A stretch of 64,000 nt of DNA from the NCBI GenBank assembly GCA_947175215.1, contig CAMWLR010000003.1, forward strand, positions 1 to 64,000. Direction: 5' to 3'. The DNA is from an uncultured Porphyromonadaceae bacterium (GTDB lineage Bacteria; Bacteroidota; Bacteroidia; Bacteroidales; Muribaculaceae). How positions within the stretch are numbered: position 1 is the first letter of the stretch; each line of letters begins with the position of its first letter. The position numbers were made by a program, and so were the translations under genes. Below are positions 26,291-36,412 of the stretch, piece after piece. The notes under the pieces were generated by a model that searched no databases, was not told the origin of the DNA, and saw only the letters and a program-made list of their open reading frames with translations.

Positions 26291-28708
26291 ATGAAAAAAC
26301 TGCTACTCTTGATGACCCTCATGGTCACAATGGTTGGTGCTATTCACGCTCAAAATCAAGCTGATTTTGATACGATGAACAACGGCACAGCAAATTCCGG
26401 CTATTCTTCTTACACCTCAAAAGACGGTTGGAAGACTGTCAATTGCGCTCTTGTGAAGAGCGCTGATACTGAGAATTGCCTCGCACCCACTCTAAACGGT
26501 AAGACATCCGCTGTTGGTAAAGTAACTTCACCGACACTCTATAATGGTATCGGGACAATCTCATTTGATTACACCAATACTTTCTCAGAAAGCAAAGGTG
26601 TAAAACTTGAGATCTCAATCATCCAAAACGGAGAAGTCGTATCTTCTACTCAATTAGTAAACACCAGCGTCACTCAGAAACAAAAATACAGTTTCTCAGC
26701 AGACTTTAACATCGAAGGTGAATTTACTATCGAGATAAAGAACCTTTCACCCTCTTCTAACGCTAAATCAAACAAAGACCGTGTCTCAATCTGGAATCTG
26801 ACTTGGACCAACTACCCCAACGGCGGTGATGAACCTCTGCCTCTGGGTGAGCTCATTGCATATACCGGCGATGAGTATTATGCCGAGTATATCCATGACG
26901 GAGAAGATGTAACCTTCTCTCCCGGAACAACACTTAACATTTCTTGTGAAAATGCAAAGTATATCAGTCTCTACGAAATGTCTCCGGAAATAAACGGCGT
27001 GCTAACTTATGCTGAAGCTTATGACTCTAAGCTCTCGTATACCTTCCAAGAATCTTTTTTTGGCAAGAAAGATTTATACATTGTAGCTACAAATATGGAA
27101 CCCGAGGAGACCGCAGAGAAGAAAGAATTATTCTTCCGTGTCGAAGTACAGGAACCTTATCGTCCGTTCGATGATATATTCGGCATGTATGAAATACCCG
27201 GTGAAGATTCACAGCCTATCAATAATGGCGATACCCTTATCGACATCCCGGTCGGGACGGTGTTCACATTCACCAACGAAACTGCTGACCTCATTTCGAT
27301 ATCCGGAGAGTCTGTATCTGAGAGCGCCCTACATACTGTAACTTGGAGACCGGACTACCCTATTGACAAACAAAAGGTTACAGTAACAGCCTCTCGAATG
27401 ATGGAACAAGACAAGGTACTGGAATTTTGGGTTAATGTTATTGAACCGGTTCCCGTCCTCGGCAATGTTCATGCTACCTATATTGGACCGGATGAAGTTC
27501 TCCATCTTTTAACCGTCAATGAGGTTGAGGTTGAGGTCAATACTGAGTTTACATTCCATGCAGATAATGCCGCCTATATCTCGGTGTCTTCTAAATTAGA
27601 TAATGACGGAATGTTAACTATCGCAGAGGCTGATGGTGACACTGTTTCTTATACATTTACTGAGGGGGGCGAATATAATATAATCGCTGAGGCAACTGAT
27701 GCTGATTGGGAGAATTTCACCTCGCTCGAATTCCACGTATCAGTAATTGTTCCGCCGGTGCCCGCAACCGATACCTATGTAAAGATTTCCTCAATGGATG
27801 AATTTACCGCAGGTTATAAATATATACTTGTCGGTAAATCAGCTAACAAATTCGGCATTATGGGAAAGAGCGAAGGCAAATACCGTGCTGCCGTATCAGT
27901 TAACTCTTTTGATGACTCATATCTTATAACAGAGGATATGGAGGTTTCTCCTTTCGTAATCGAGGAATACGACGGCGCTTACTCTCTCAAGTTAGAAAAT
28001 GATAAATATATCTCGGTAGCGAGCACCACTGCCACAGGTAACACAGATCTCAGCGAAACATCCACTCTATCTGACAATACTAAATTTTCCATCACTTTTG
28101 AGGAGAATGAGGGTAACGTCAAAATCACCAACAATGTGAATTATATTCAATATAACGCCACTAACCCTCGTTTCAAAACATATTCATCAAAACAATCTCC
28201 CGTATATCTGTATAAGTATACTGTCAATCAACCCATCTTTGATCAGATTATAGAAGATCCCACAAAGGTATCTCTGATGGTCACATCAGGAGAACTGCAT
28301 GTCTGGACTATCGAATATGACGTTGACGGCAACGTTGTAAAAGAGAATGATCATGAATACGATGCAGATGCCGCTACTACCAATAGCCTGCTGAGAGCGC
28401 CCGCAACCGGCTGGACTAACAAGGTTAAAGATGCTAATGAGCCCCACTATATCGCTGTACCGACCACCGAAGACAATATCCTTGAAATCCGTTCAAAAGC
28501 AGTTGTTAACGGGTATCACTCAGAGGAGGTCGTTACGCGTGTCAATGCTCTCGGCGATTTGATCTCAGGGGTAACAGATGTGGCAGCTGATGATATTAAC
28601 GCATCCGTTGAATACTACAACCTGCAGGGTATGCGCGTTAACGCCGATCAGCCAGGTCTCTACATCCGTCGTCAGGGCAATCAGGTATCTAAAGTTGTCA
28701 TCCGCTGA
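26291..28708 (+). CDS. Large secreted multidomain protein with T9SS-like C-terminal tail
   Basis: Signal peptide MKKLLLLMTLMVTMVGAIHAQ; repeated beta-rich segments; C-terminus YYNLQGMRVNADQPGLYIRRQGNQVSKVVIR. Confidence 0.75.
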   Translation: MKKLLLLMTLMVTMVGAIHAQNQADFDTMNNGTANSGYSSYTSKDGWKTVNCALVKSADTENCLAPTLNGKTSAVGKVTSPTLYNGIGTISFDYTNTFSESKGVKLEISIIQNGEVVSSTQLVNTSVTQKQKYSFSADFNIEGEFTIEIKNLSPSSNAKSNKDRVSIWNLTWTNYPNGGDEPLPLGELIAYTGDEYYAEYIHDGEDVTFSPGTTLNISCENAKYISLYEMSPEINGVLTYAEAYDSKLSYTFQESFFGKKDLYIVATNMEPEETAEKKELFFRVEVQEPYRPFDDIFGMYEIPGEDSQPINNGDTLIDIPVGTVFTFTNETADLISISGESVSESALHTVTWRPDYPIDKQKVTVTASRMMEQDKVLEFWVNVIEPVPVLGNVHATYIGPDEVLHLLTVNEVEVEVNTEFTFHADNAAYISVSSKLDNDGMLTIAEADGDTVSYTFTEGGEYNIIAEATDADWENFTSLEFHVSVIVPPVPATDTYVKISSMDEFTAGYKYILVGKSANKFGIMGKSEGKYRAAVSVNSFDDSYLITEDMEVSPFVIEEYDGAYSLKLENDKYISVASTTATGNTDLSETSTLSDNTKFSITFEENEGNVKITNNVNYIQYNATNPRFKTYSSKQSPVYLYKYTVNQPIFDQIIEDPTKVSLMVTSGELHVWTIEYDVDGNVVKENDHEYDADAATTNSLLRAPATGWTNKVKDANEPHYIAVPTTEDNILEIRSKAVVNGYHSEEVVTRVNALGDLISGVTDVAADDINASVEYYNLQGMRVNADQPGLYIRRQGNQVSKVVIR

Positions 28709-28813
28709 CAAGCGATGATTAACGGTTAACACGTATCTGACGACTACTGCTCTAAGTATCTGACAATATTTTATTGTCAACATAGAGATCACTGACCTCT
28801 CTACAACAATAAG

Positions 28814-28845
28814 TCACCCCGCTGCCGACATCGACAGCGGGGTGA
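28814..28845. terminator. Terminator hairpin
   Basis: TCACCCCGCTG-ccgacatcga-CAGCGGGGTGA followed by TTTATTT. Confidence 0.82.
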
Positions 28846-28887
28846 TTTATTTAATGGTTTATACGTAAATATAGTTTAAGAATCGGG

Positions 28888-30948
28888 TTAGCGGTATAGG
28901 ATGAGGGCGGAGCGGGGCTCAACCAACGTTTTACCACCACGGAGGGTCTGCACGGTGCCATCGGCGTTGAGCAAGCCGGTATGATTGATCTTGCCGTCAC
29001 GGGCAACGACGGTCCACTTTCCTTTGGGGAGCTTTACCTCGGCGGCTTCATCTCCACCGTTAAAGATAACCTTTATCTCTTTCCAATCGTCGCCGTTGGC
29101 GTTGTCAAGAAGCGAGTATGAGATGAGGTTGGGGGTGGTGACATTGTCAAACTTGAGGTGGCGGGCGATGTCATCGGCGGTGGTCATGCGGAACGCCGGA
29201 TGAGCCTTGCGCAGCGCGATAAGTTCTTTGTAGTAATTAAACTGCTCGGCGTTGAGGTGCTTGAGATTCCAGTCGATGGCGTTGATCGAGTCGGGCGATT
29301 TGTATGAATTATGTACACCTTTCTTGTTGCGGAAGACCTCCTCGCCGGCAAACATAAAGGGTGTCCCCTGTGAGGTAAACACGATCGTCTGTGCCAGACG
29401 GGCTGCACGCTGACGCTCGGCCTCGGTAGAGTTGGGCATAGACTTGGCAAGCTTGTCGGTGAGGGTCAGGTCGTCGTGACAGCTGACATAGTTAATCACC
29501 TGTGAGGGGCTTGACGCATAAGGGAATTTTGAGTTGTTACCCTTTGAGTAGTCGACTTGGGGATGGGCTGTCGAGGCTACGATACCGATCTTTACAGTCT
29601 CCTCATTGCCGGGTTTACCGGTGGCGAAACCGCGGTCGGCAGCGTCTGAGTAATGACCCTTTACGGCATCACGGATATCGTCAGAGAATACAGCGATACC
29701 CTGCATTTTTGCTACATTCTCCTTAAGGGCGCGGGCATCGGCGGGGAGGGGAGATCCCCCGGCTGTCCAACCCTCACCATAAACAAATATCGAGGGGTTG
29801 ATCTCTTTGAGGGCTGCGGCTACACGGCTCATTGTCTCGGTGTCGTGGATAGCCATGAGGTCAAAACGGAATCCGTCGATATGATACTCCTTGGCCCAGT
29901 ACTTAACCGAATTAACAATGAAGTCACCCATCATGTGACGCTCTGAGGCGGTCTCGTTACCGCAACCCGAGGCATCGCTGTATGTGCCGTCTTCGTTGTG
30001 ACGGTAGAAATAACCGGGAGCGGTGAGCGAGAAGTTAGACTTATCGTTGTCGGCAGTGTGATTATACACAACATCCATCACCACACCGATGCCGGCGTCA
30101 TGCAACGCCTTGATCATCTGTTTCATCTCGGTGACACGGGTGGCGGGATTGGTGGGATTGGTCGAGTAAGAACCCTCGGGAGCGTTATAGTTATAAGGGT
30201 CATAGCCCCAGTTATACTGATTGGCGGGGAGATTAGCCTCATCGACCGAGTTGTAGTCGTATGAGGGGAGGATATGCACGTGTGTCACACCCAACTCCTT
30301 GAGGTGGTCGATACCGGTCTTGTCGCCCAGCGGAGTGACTGTGCCCTCCTCGGTCATAGCCAGAAACTTACCTTTGTTGGCAATACCCGAGTTAGGGTGT
30401 ACCGAAAAATCGCGGTGGTGCATCTCATAAAGCACCACATCATTAATATGCTTTACTTCAGGGCCTTTGTCACTGCTCCATCCCTCGGGATCGGTGGCTG
30501 CAAAATCAATGATCGCGGCACGATGACCGTTGACACCGACTGCCCTGGCCCATATTCCGGGGGTCTCATCGAGCAGTCTGCCGTTGATCTCGACCTGGAA
30601 AGTATAGAATTTACCGTATGGGACGGGGGTCACGGCGGCTGTCCAGGTGCCGTTGACATCTTTTTTCATCTTGATCGTCTCAAAAGCTTCGCCACCGCGT
30701 CCCTGCTTGTAAAGGCGCAGTGTGACAGACTGAGCCTCGGGCGACCACAGACGGAAACGGGCAGTGCTGCCATCAATTGTCAACCCGAGGTCATCACCAT
30801 GATATACAGGATAATCGAGGAAACGGGCATCAACTTTACCGGCAGCGGCGGCAGCCACATCACCGGCGGCGAGGCCGGTCTGCGGAGCAAGCAAAGCTCC
30901 AGCCACAAGCGAACCCACACAGAGGTCAAACATGAAGTTTTTCATCAT
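28888..30948 (-). CDS. pulA: Type I pullulanase (GH13)
   Basis: N-terminal CBM48, VVMDVVYNHT, DGFRFDLMAIHD, FVYGEGW, SCHDDLTL GH13 motifs. Confidence 0.93.
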   Translation of the reverse strand: MMKNFMFDLCVGSLVAGALLAPQTGLAAGDVAAAAAGKVDARFLDYPVYHGDDLGLTIDGSTARFRLWSPEAQSVTLRLYKQGRGGEAFETIKMKKDVNGTWTAAVTPVPYGKFYTFQVEINGRLLDETPGIWARAVGVNGHRAAIIDFAATDPEGWSSDKGPEVKHINDVVLYEMHHRDFSVHPNSGIANKGKFLAMTEEGTVTPLGDKTGIDHLKELGVTHVHILPSYDYNSVDEANLPANQYNWGYDPYNYNAPEGSYSTNPTNPATRVTEMKQMIKALHDAGIGVVMDVVYNHTADNDKSNFSLTAPGYFYRHNEDGTYSDASGCGNETASERHMMGDFIVNSVKYWAKEYHIDGFRFDLMAIHDTETMSRVAAALKEINPSIFVYGEGWTAGGSPLPADARALKENVAKMQGIAVFSDDIRDAVKGHYSDAADRGFATGKPGNEETVKIGIVASTAHPQVDYSKGNNSKFPYASSPSQVINYVSCHDDLTLTDKLAKSMPNSTEAERQRAARLAQTIVFTSQGTPFMFAGEEVFRNKKGVHNSYKSPDSINAIDWNLKHLNAEQFNYYKELIALRKAHPAFRMTTADDIARHLKFDNVTTPNLISYSLLDNANGDDWKEIKVIFNGGDEAAEVKLPKGKWTVVARDGKINHTGLLNADGTVQTLRGGKTLVEPRSALILYR

Positions 30949-30953
30949 TTATT

Positions 30954-30985
30954 AAGGTTGGTAATATATAAGGTTGGTAATATAT
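30954..30985. repeat. Perfect 16-bp tandem direct repeat in the pulA 5' region
   Basis: aaggttggtaatatat x2. Confidence 0.95.
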
Positions 30986-31065
30986 ATGTGTCAATCTGAA
31001 TAATCTATAATGAAACGGAACAATCGTCGGGAATATTGTGTTATATCATTGTAAAACTCAATGTT

Positions 31066-31776
31066 ATGAAACGTCTATATCAATTCATCGGCATCCTGTC
31101 GGTCGTCATCCTCTTAGGGGGATGCTCACCTTTCGCGCTGGTCAACAGCGAGGTCTATAACGACGCTAATCTGGCTGAGTACAAAACATTCAGAATCGTC
31201 ACCCCCGACATGGGTAAACTCCCCGAAGGGATGCAGATGGTAACATATTATAACATCGCCGCGGCTATAAGGCAGGAGATGGTGATGAGAGGATATTCCG
31301 AAGACCCCTCTTCTCCCCTGCTGATCAATATCGCCGTGACTACTCACCGTGAAATCGCCACCGAACCGCTCGTACAGCCCGGATACTTCCCCTACTACGG
31401 TGCTTATTATCCCTCATATATCTGGCCGCGCAGCAATTACGGGCCTTATTGGGGAGCGCGTCCACTACCGGGTGCACCCGTGCCTCCTCCCGGTCGCCCC
31501 GGCGCTCCTGTGCCTCCTCCCCCCGCACCTCTTCCGCCTGCCCCCGCACCTGTGATTAATCCCAATGTGCAGGTTATCACCGGCATATATAAAGAGGGGG
31601 TCTTGACAATGGACTTTGTCAACACCGAGACTAAACTGCCGCTATACTCGGCCTCTGTCGCCACAATTATCGACAACGGCAGCGGACAGTACCGCAACCT
31701 CAAAAGCATCGCCGAGGCTGTCAACACCCTCTTCTCTAAATTCCCCGTCAAGGTATTGCCACAGTATCGCGACTAA
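31066..31776 (+). CDS. DUF4136-type lipoprotein with proline-rich insert
   Basis: Lipobox LLGGC, DUF4136-like DANLAEYKTFRI...IAAAIRQEMVMRGY; APVPPPGRPGAPVPPPPAPLPPAPAP. Confidence 0.82.
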   Translation: MKRLYQFIGILSVVILLGGCSPFALVNSEVYNDANLAEYKTFRIVTPDMGKLPEGMQMVTYYNIAAAIRQEMVMRGYSEDPSSPLLINIAVTTHREIATEPLVQPGYFPYYGAYYPSYIWPRSNYGPYWGARPLPGAPVPPPGRPGAPVPPPPAPLPPAPAPVINPNVQVITGIYKEGVLTMDFVNTETKLPLYSASVATIIDNGSGQYRNLKSIAEAVNTLFSKFPVKVLPQYRD

Positions 31777-31783
31777 GGCGTAA

Positions 31784-32857
31784 TTACAGCTTGATGCCGC
31801 GGGCATCGAGGGCTCGCCTGAACGCCGCTGCGTTACGCTGATGCGTAGCATAGTCTGACGTAAAGTCGTGATAACCCGAGAAATCTGATTTGGCGCACAT
31901 ATAGATATAATCGTGAGCCGGAGCATCGAGCACAGACTTAATCGTCTGACTGTCAGGGATACGTATCGGGCCAGGGGGCAGACCCATGTAACGATAGGTA
32001 TTGTAAGGCGAGTCGGTATCGAGCATCGCACCCCCGACACGCCGTATACTGAAATCTCCGACGGCATATTTTACAGTCGGGTCTGCCTGTAACTTCATCC
32101 CCTTTTGCAAGCGGTTGATATACAGGCGGCCCACTTTGCCACGTTCATCAGTCTTGGCTGTCTCCTCCTCAGCAATCGAGGCAATGATACCAACCTGGTC
32201 AGGCGTAAGCCCCAAGGCGGCAGCCTTTGAGACCCGTTCATCATTCCAGAATTTCTCATAATTCTTGAGAATTTTCTGTATGACCGTACCGGGGTCAGAA
32301 GTCCAGTATACCTCATACGTGTCGGGTAACATACGGCCGAGCAAAATCTCGGGAGAAACACCTAAAGACGCCGCCTCAGCCTCAAAGGCCTTGCGGAACT
32401 CACCCGGCTCCCAGTCCATTCTCGATGTCAGACGCTCGTCGAGCTGGTCGAGTGTACGTATATTGTTAAAGGTCAGTTTGACAGGGGTCTGCCGACCGTT
32501 CTCTATATTGCGCGCTATATCTATCGCCTTTTGGTCAGGCAAGATCTGATAAGCACCGCGACACTTGGCCGGTTGAGTATCGAGATAGCGTAACACCTGC
32601 GACCCGTAATCATCACCGAGCGCCGACTTAATCGAGTCGGCCACATCTGCCTCTGACGCATGATGAGGAACTTTAACCCATACAGGGTCACCGTCATAGC
32701 GGCTCGCCATCGAGGTAAATTGCCATACTCCCCACCCCATTACGGCCAGACAGACCAGGGTGATAAGCCACTTGCCCGACCTTGATGAGCCTTGCTTGTT
32801 GGATGATGATTGGGTGTTTACGCCTTTTTGTGAGGCGTTATTTTTTTTATTGTCCAT
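31784..32857 (-). CDS. mltG: Endolytic murein transglycosylase MltG
   Basis: YceG fold: IIASIAEEETAKTDERGKVGRLYINRL, LQADPTVKYA, YNTYRYMGLPPGPI. Confidence 0.95.
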   Translation of the reverse strand: MDNKKNNASQKGVNTQSSSNKQGSSRSGKWLITLVCLAVMGWGVWQFTSMASRYDGDPVWVKVPHHASEADVADSIKSALGDDYGSQVLRYLDTQPAKCRGAYQILPDQKAIDIARNIENGRQTPVKLTFNNIRTLDQLDERLTSRMDWEPGEFRKAFEAEAASLGVSPEILLGRMLPDTYEVYWTSDPGTVIQKILKNYEKFWNDERVSKAAALGLTPDQVGIIASIAEEETAKTDERGKVGRLYINRLQKGMKLQADPTVKYAVGDFSIRRVGGAMLDTDSPYNTYRYMGLPPGPIRIPDSQTIKSVLDAPAHDYIYMCAKSDFSGYHDFTSDYATHQRNAAAFRRALDARGIKL

Positions 32858-32953
32858 GATAATTGCTTTCAGGGGGTCAAATTTAACAATTTTCCTGCAT
32901 GAAAATACCGCTCATACGCGAAAAATAGTTAAATTTGCAAAAATTTTTATCCT

Positions 32954-33604
32954 ATGAAAATCAATAAGATTCTCTCAGCATTATTTTTTGCTGTGGCTCT
33001 GACAGCCTCAACCTTCAGCGCTCAGGCAGGTGGCCCCCTCAAATTCGGTATCAAGGGTGGTGTGACAGTCAATGACCTCAAATTCAGCGAGGACATCCTC
33101 AAGGCAGACAACCGTTGTGGTTATACCGTCGGTCTGATGACCAAATTCACCGCCCCGGTGATCAACATCGGTTTTGACGCATCGGTGATGTTTACCCACC
33201 GTGTTAGCAAGCTCGAGGGATTCTCAGTGACCGATCCCAACGGGGTCGCCATGGAGGTTTTTGACGGCACAATGAAGAGCGATTATATCGAAATTCCCAT
33301 CAACTTCCGTTGGGACATCGGTCTCCCCGTTGTAGGTAAATTCGTCACCCCGTTCCTTACCACCGGTCCTGACCTTTCGTTCCTGGTGTCTAAAGAGAAT
33401 GCCAACGAGGCATGGAAGAAGCATACATTTGACTTCGCCTGGAACTTTGGTGTCGGCGTGATGTTTGTCAACACCGTTCAGATCCACGCATCATACGGCC
33501 TCGGTCTTAATAATGCCGCTTCATCTGATGCAGCACTCTACGGCAAGAATATTTTTGACGGCAAAAACCGTTTCTGGACTGTTACCGCAGCCGTTCTCTT
33601 CTAA
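32954..33604 (+). CDS. PorT-like/outer membrane beta-barrel protein
   Basis: Signal peptide, GIKGGVTVNDL start, beta-strand alternation, C-terminal LF. Confidence 0.82.
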   Translation: MKINKILSALFFAVALTASTFSAQAGGPLKFGIKGGVTVNDLKFSEDILKADNRCGYTVGLMTKFTAPVINIGFDASVMFTHRVSKLEGFSVTDPNGVAMEVFDGTMKSDYIEIPINFRWDIGLPVVGKFVTPFLTTGPDLSFLVSKENANEAWKKHTFDFAWNFGVGVMFVNTVQIHASYGLGLNNAASSDAALYGKNIFDGKNRFWTVTAAVLF

Positions 33605-33618
33605 GCACAGCTGAGTAA

Positions 33619-34398
33619 ATGGGTAAAAAAAACATATTTGACGCTCTACTCATTAGCTCGCGCGATCTCTCGGAGCGTTATTCGATGCTCACTCTTCGTC
33701 TCCCCGACTCTATCGGGGAGATGGAGGTATTACCCGGTCAGTTTGTCGAGATCAGAGTCACTGACTCACCATCGACTTATCTGCGTCGCCCCATCTCTAT
33801 CTGCGACTATGACGCGGCCGAGCGCATGATGACCTTGCTGATCAGACGCGCCGGTGAGGGGACAGAGCATCTGTGCAATCTCCCCATCGGCGCAAAGGTT
33901 GATATCTTAGGCCCGCTCGGCAACGGATTCACTCTCCCAGCAGCCGGCACATCGGCCCTGTTGGCCGGCGGTGGCATTGGTGTCGCTCCCCTGATGCTGT
34001 TGGGGAAACGGATGCGCCAAGCTGGCGTGAATGTCACTCTGCTGCTGGGGGCACGTACCGCCGACGAGATCCTGCTGCTCGACGAATTCAAGGCTATCGG
34101 CAATGTAGCCGTGTCGACCGATGACGGGTCGCTCGGCGAAAAAGGTTATGCCGCCGACAACAGCGTGCTTAACCGCCGTTATGACCTGGTCTGCACCTGC
34201 GGCCCCAAACCTATGATGGTCGGCATTGCCCGTAAGGCTCATGCCACCGGCTCACCCTGCGAGGTGTCGCTCGAGAACCTCATGGCCTGTGGCCTCGGGG
34301 CCTGCCTGTGCTGCGTCGAGCCCACGTTAAAGGGTAATCTGCGCGCCTGTGTCGAGGGCCCGGTTTTCGACACCTCACAATTGCTGTGGGAACTCTGA
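33619..34398 (+). CDS. pyrK: Dihydroorotate dehydrogenase electron transfer subunit
   Basis: FAD/NAD ferredoxin reductase-like fold, YLRRPISICD, Cys cluster CGLGACLCC. Confidence 0.93.
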   Translation: MGKKNIFDALLISSRDLSERYSMLTLRLPDSIGEMEVLPGQFVEIRVTDSPSTYLRRPISICDYDAAERMMTLLIRRAGEGTEHLCNLPIGAKVDILGPLGNGFTLPAAGTSALLAGGGIGVAPLMLLGKRMRQAGVNVTLLLGARTADEILLLDEFKAIGNVAVSTDDGSLGEKGYAADNSVLNRRYDLVCTCGPKPMMVGIARKAHATGSPCEVSLENLMACGLGACLCCVEPTLKGNLRACVEGPVFDTSQLLWEL

Positions 34399-34432
34399 TT
34401 TTATAAAAAATAATCTATCGAATCATAGAGAT

Positions 34433-35371
34433 ATGGACAACCGTCATCATACTCAGCCGGCCACCTCTGTAAAGATGGAGGTCGAAATCGCAGGTATGAA
34501 GATGAAGAACCCGATGCTCACAGCATCGGGTACTTTCGGATTCGGCGAGGAATTTGCCGATTTCATTGACCTTGAGAAACTCGGCGGGTTTATCGTAAAA
34601 GGTACTACCCTCGAGCCTCGCGAAGGTAACCCCTACCCGCGCATGGCCGAGACCCCCTCGGGGATGCTCAATGCCGTCGGGTTGCAGAACAAAGGTGTTG
34701 ATCATTTTGTCAACGAGATATACCCGCGCCTCAAAAGACTAAACACCAATGTATTGGTCAATGTCTCCGGCGCCAAGATTGATGACTACGTGGCCGTGGC
34801 CGAGCGTCTTGCGCCGTTGGCAGCCATCCCCGCCATTGAGGTCAATATCTCATGCCCCAACGTTAAGCAGGGAGGTATGGCCTTCGGCACCACCACTGAC
34901 GGGGCGGCAGCTGTGACAGAGGCGATACGTAAAGTCTGGCCCCGCACGTTGATCGTCAAACTGTCACCCAACGTCACCTCGATAAGCGACATCGCCATGG
35001 CCGTCGAGGATGCAGGTGCAGACTCTGTCTCTCTTATCAACACCATCATGGGTATGGCTATCGACGTTGAGCGCCGTCGCCCCTGTCTGTCGACAATAAC
35101 AGGAGGATTGTCAGGTGCAGCCGTCAGACCCGTCGCCGTCAGGATGGTATGGCAGGTGGCAAAGGCTGTCGATATACCCGTCATAGGTCTTGGCGGCATA
35201 TCGTCGGGCCGGGATGTTATCGAGTTTATGCTCGCCGGAGCACGCGCCGTGCAGATAGGCACGGCCAACTTCATCGACCCGCAGGTGACAGTCAAGGCGA
35301 TTGACTGGATGGAGCAGTGGTGTAGCCGTCACGGTGTAACCGACATCAATGAAATCGTCGGTGAAATCTGA
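34433..35371 (+). CDS. pyrD: Dihydroorotate dehydrogenase, class 1B catalytic subunit
   Basis: MKNPMLTASGTFGFGEE, EVNISCPNVKQGG, LIVKLSPNV, GLGGISSGRDVIEFMLAGARAVQIGTANF. Confidence 0.95.
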   Translation: MDNRHHTQPATSVKMEVEIAGMKMKNPMLTASGTFGFGEEFADFIDLEKLGGFIVKGTTLEPREGNPYPRMAETPSGMLNAVGLQNKGVDHFVNEIYPRLKRLNTNVLVNVSGAKIDDYVAVAERLAPLAAIPAIEVNISCPNVKQGGMAFGTTTDGAAAVTEAIRKVWPRTLIVKLSPNVTSISDIAMAVEDAGADSVSLINTIMGMAIDVERRRPCLSTITGGLSGAAVRPVAVRMVWQVAKAVDIPVIGLGGISSGRDVIEFMLAGARAVQIGTANFIDPQVTVKAIDWMEQWCSRHGVTDINEIVGEI

Positions 35372-35435
35372 CCGGACGCGACTATACCCCTCAACTCAAA
35401 CACCGATACAGTCACATTAATATAATAACGCATTA

Positions 35436-36410
35436 ATGGGATTTTTCAATAAACTATTTTCTAAAGAAAAGAAAGAGACCCTCGACAAAGGACTCGACCG
35501 CACCAAGCAGGGGCTGTTTGCCAAGATTTCGCGCGCTATCGCCGGCAAGTCAAAGATCGACGATGATGTGCTCGACAATCTTGAGGAGGCTTTCATAACC
35601 TCAGACGTTGGTGTAGACACCACTCTTAAAATCATCGAACGCATCCAGGACCGTGTGGCCCGCGACAAATATGTCAATTCGTCAGAACTTAACCGCCTCC
35701 TCTGTGAGGAGATCTGCGAACTTCTGGCCGAGAATAACAACGAGTCGTCTGATGAAGATTTCACCGTACCCAAAGATCACCATCCTCACGTGATAATGGT
35801 TGTGGGCGTCAACGGTGTAGGCAAGACAACTACTATCGGTAAACTTGCGGCACAGTTCAAAGGCGCCGGTAACAAGGTGATGCTCGGAGCTGCCGATACA
35901 TTCCGCGCCGCCGCCGTCGAGCAGCTCGACATCTGGGGTGAACGTGCCGGCGTACCTGTCGTCAAGCAGGGACTGGGCGCAGACCCGGCTGCCGTGGCAT
36001 TCGACACCCTGCAGTCAGCCAAAGCCAATAACGTCGATGTCGTAATCATCGACACCGCCGGACGTCTGCATAACAAGAAAGGTCTTATGGACGAGCTGTC
36101 AAAGATCCGCAATGTCATGCAAAAAGTCGTGCCGGATGCTCCACATGAGGTGCTTCTCGTTCTTGACGGATCGACCGGACAGAATGCCTTTGAACAGGCT
36201 CGTCAGTTTGTAGCTGCCACCAGTGTCAACGAGCTGGCCATCACAAAACTCGACGGCACCGCCAAGGGTGGCGTTGTCATCGGCATATCAGACCAATTCA
36301 AGATTCCCGTAAAATATATCGGACTCGGCGAGGGTATCAACGACCTGCAGGTTTTCCATAAAAAGGAATTTGTCGAGTCTCTATTTAACGAGGAGGCACT
36401 CAAGGCATAA
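35436..36410 (+). CDS. ftsY: Signal recognition particle receptor FtsY
   Basis: SRP GTPase GVNGVGKTTTIGKLA, DTFRAAAVEQLDIW, DTAGRLHNK, TKLDGTAKGG. Confidence 0.97.
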   Translation: MGFFNKLFSKEKKETLDKGLDRTKQGLFAKISRAIAGKSKIDDDVLDNLEEAFITSDVGVDTTLKIIERIQDRVARDKYVNSSELNRLLCEEICELLAENNNESSDEDFTVPKDHHPHVIMVVGVNGVGKTTTIGKLAAQFKGAGNKVMLGAADTFRAAAVEQLDIWGERAGVPVVKQGLGADPAAVAFDTLQSAKANNVDVVIIDTAGRLHNKKGLMDELSKIRNVMQKVVPDAPHEVLLVLDGSTGQNAFEQARQFVAATSVNELAITKLDGTAKGGVVIGISDQFKIPVKYIGLGEGINDLQVFHKKEFVESLFNEEALKA

Positions 36411-36412
36411 CG

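Noticed and set aside
30274-30999. 241-aa antisense ORF opposite pulA N-terminus
   Set aside because: Low-plausibility composition; pulA domains cover the region
31446-31751. Gly/Arg-rich antisense ORF (GAGAGGRGAGGGGTGAPG)
   Set aside because: Artefact of the proline-rich repeat of the DUF4136-type lipoprotein read on the opposite strand
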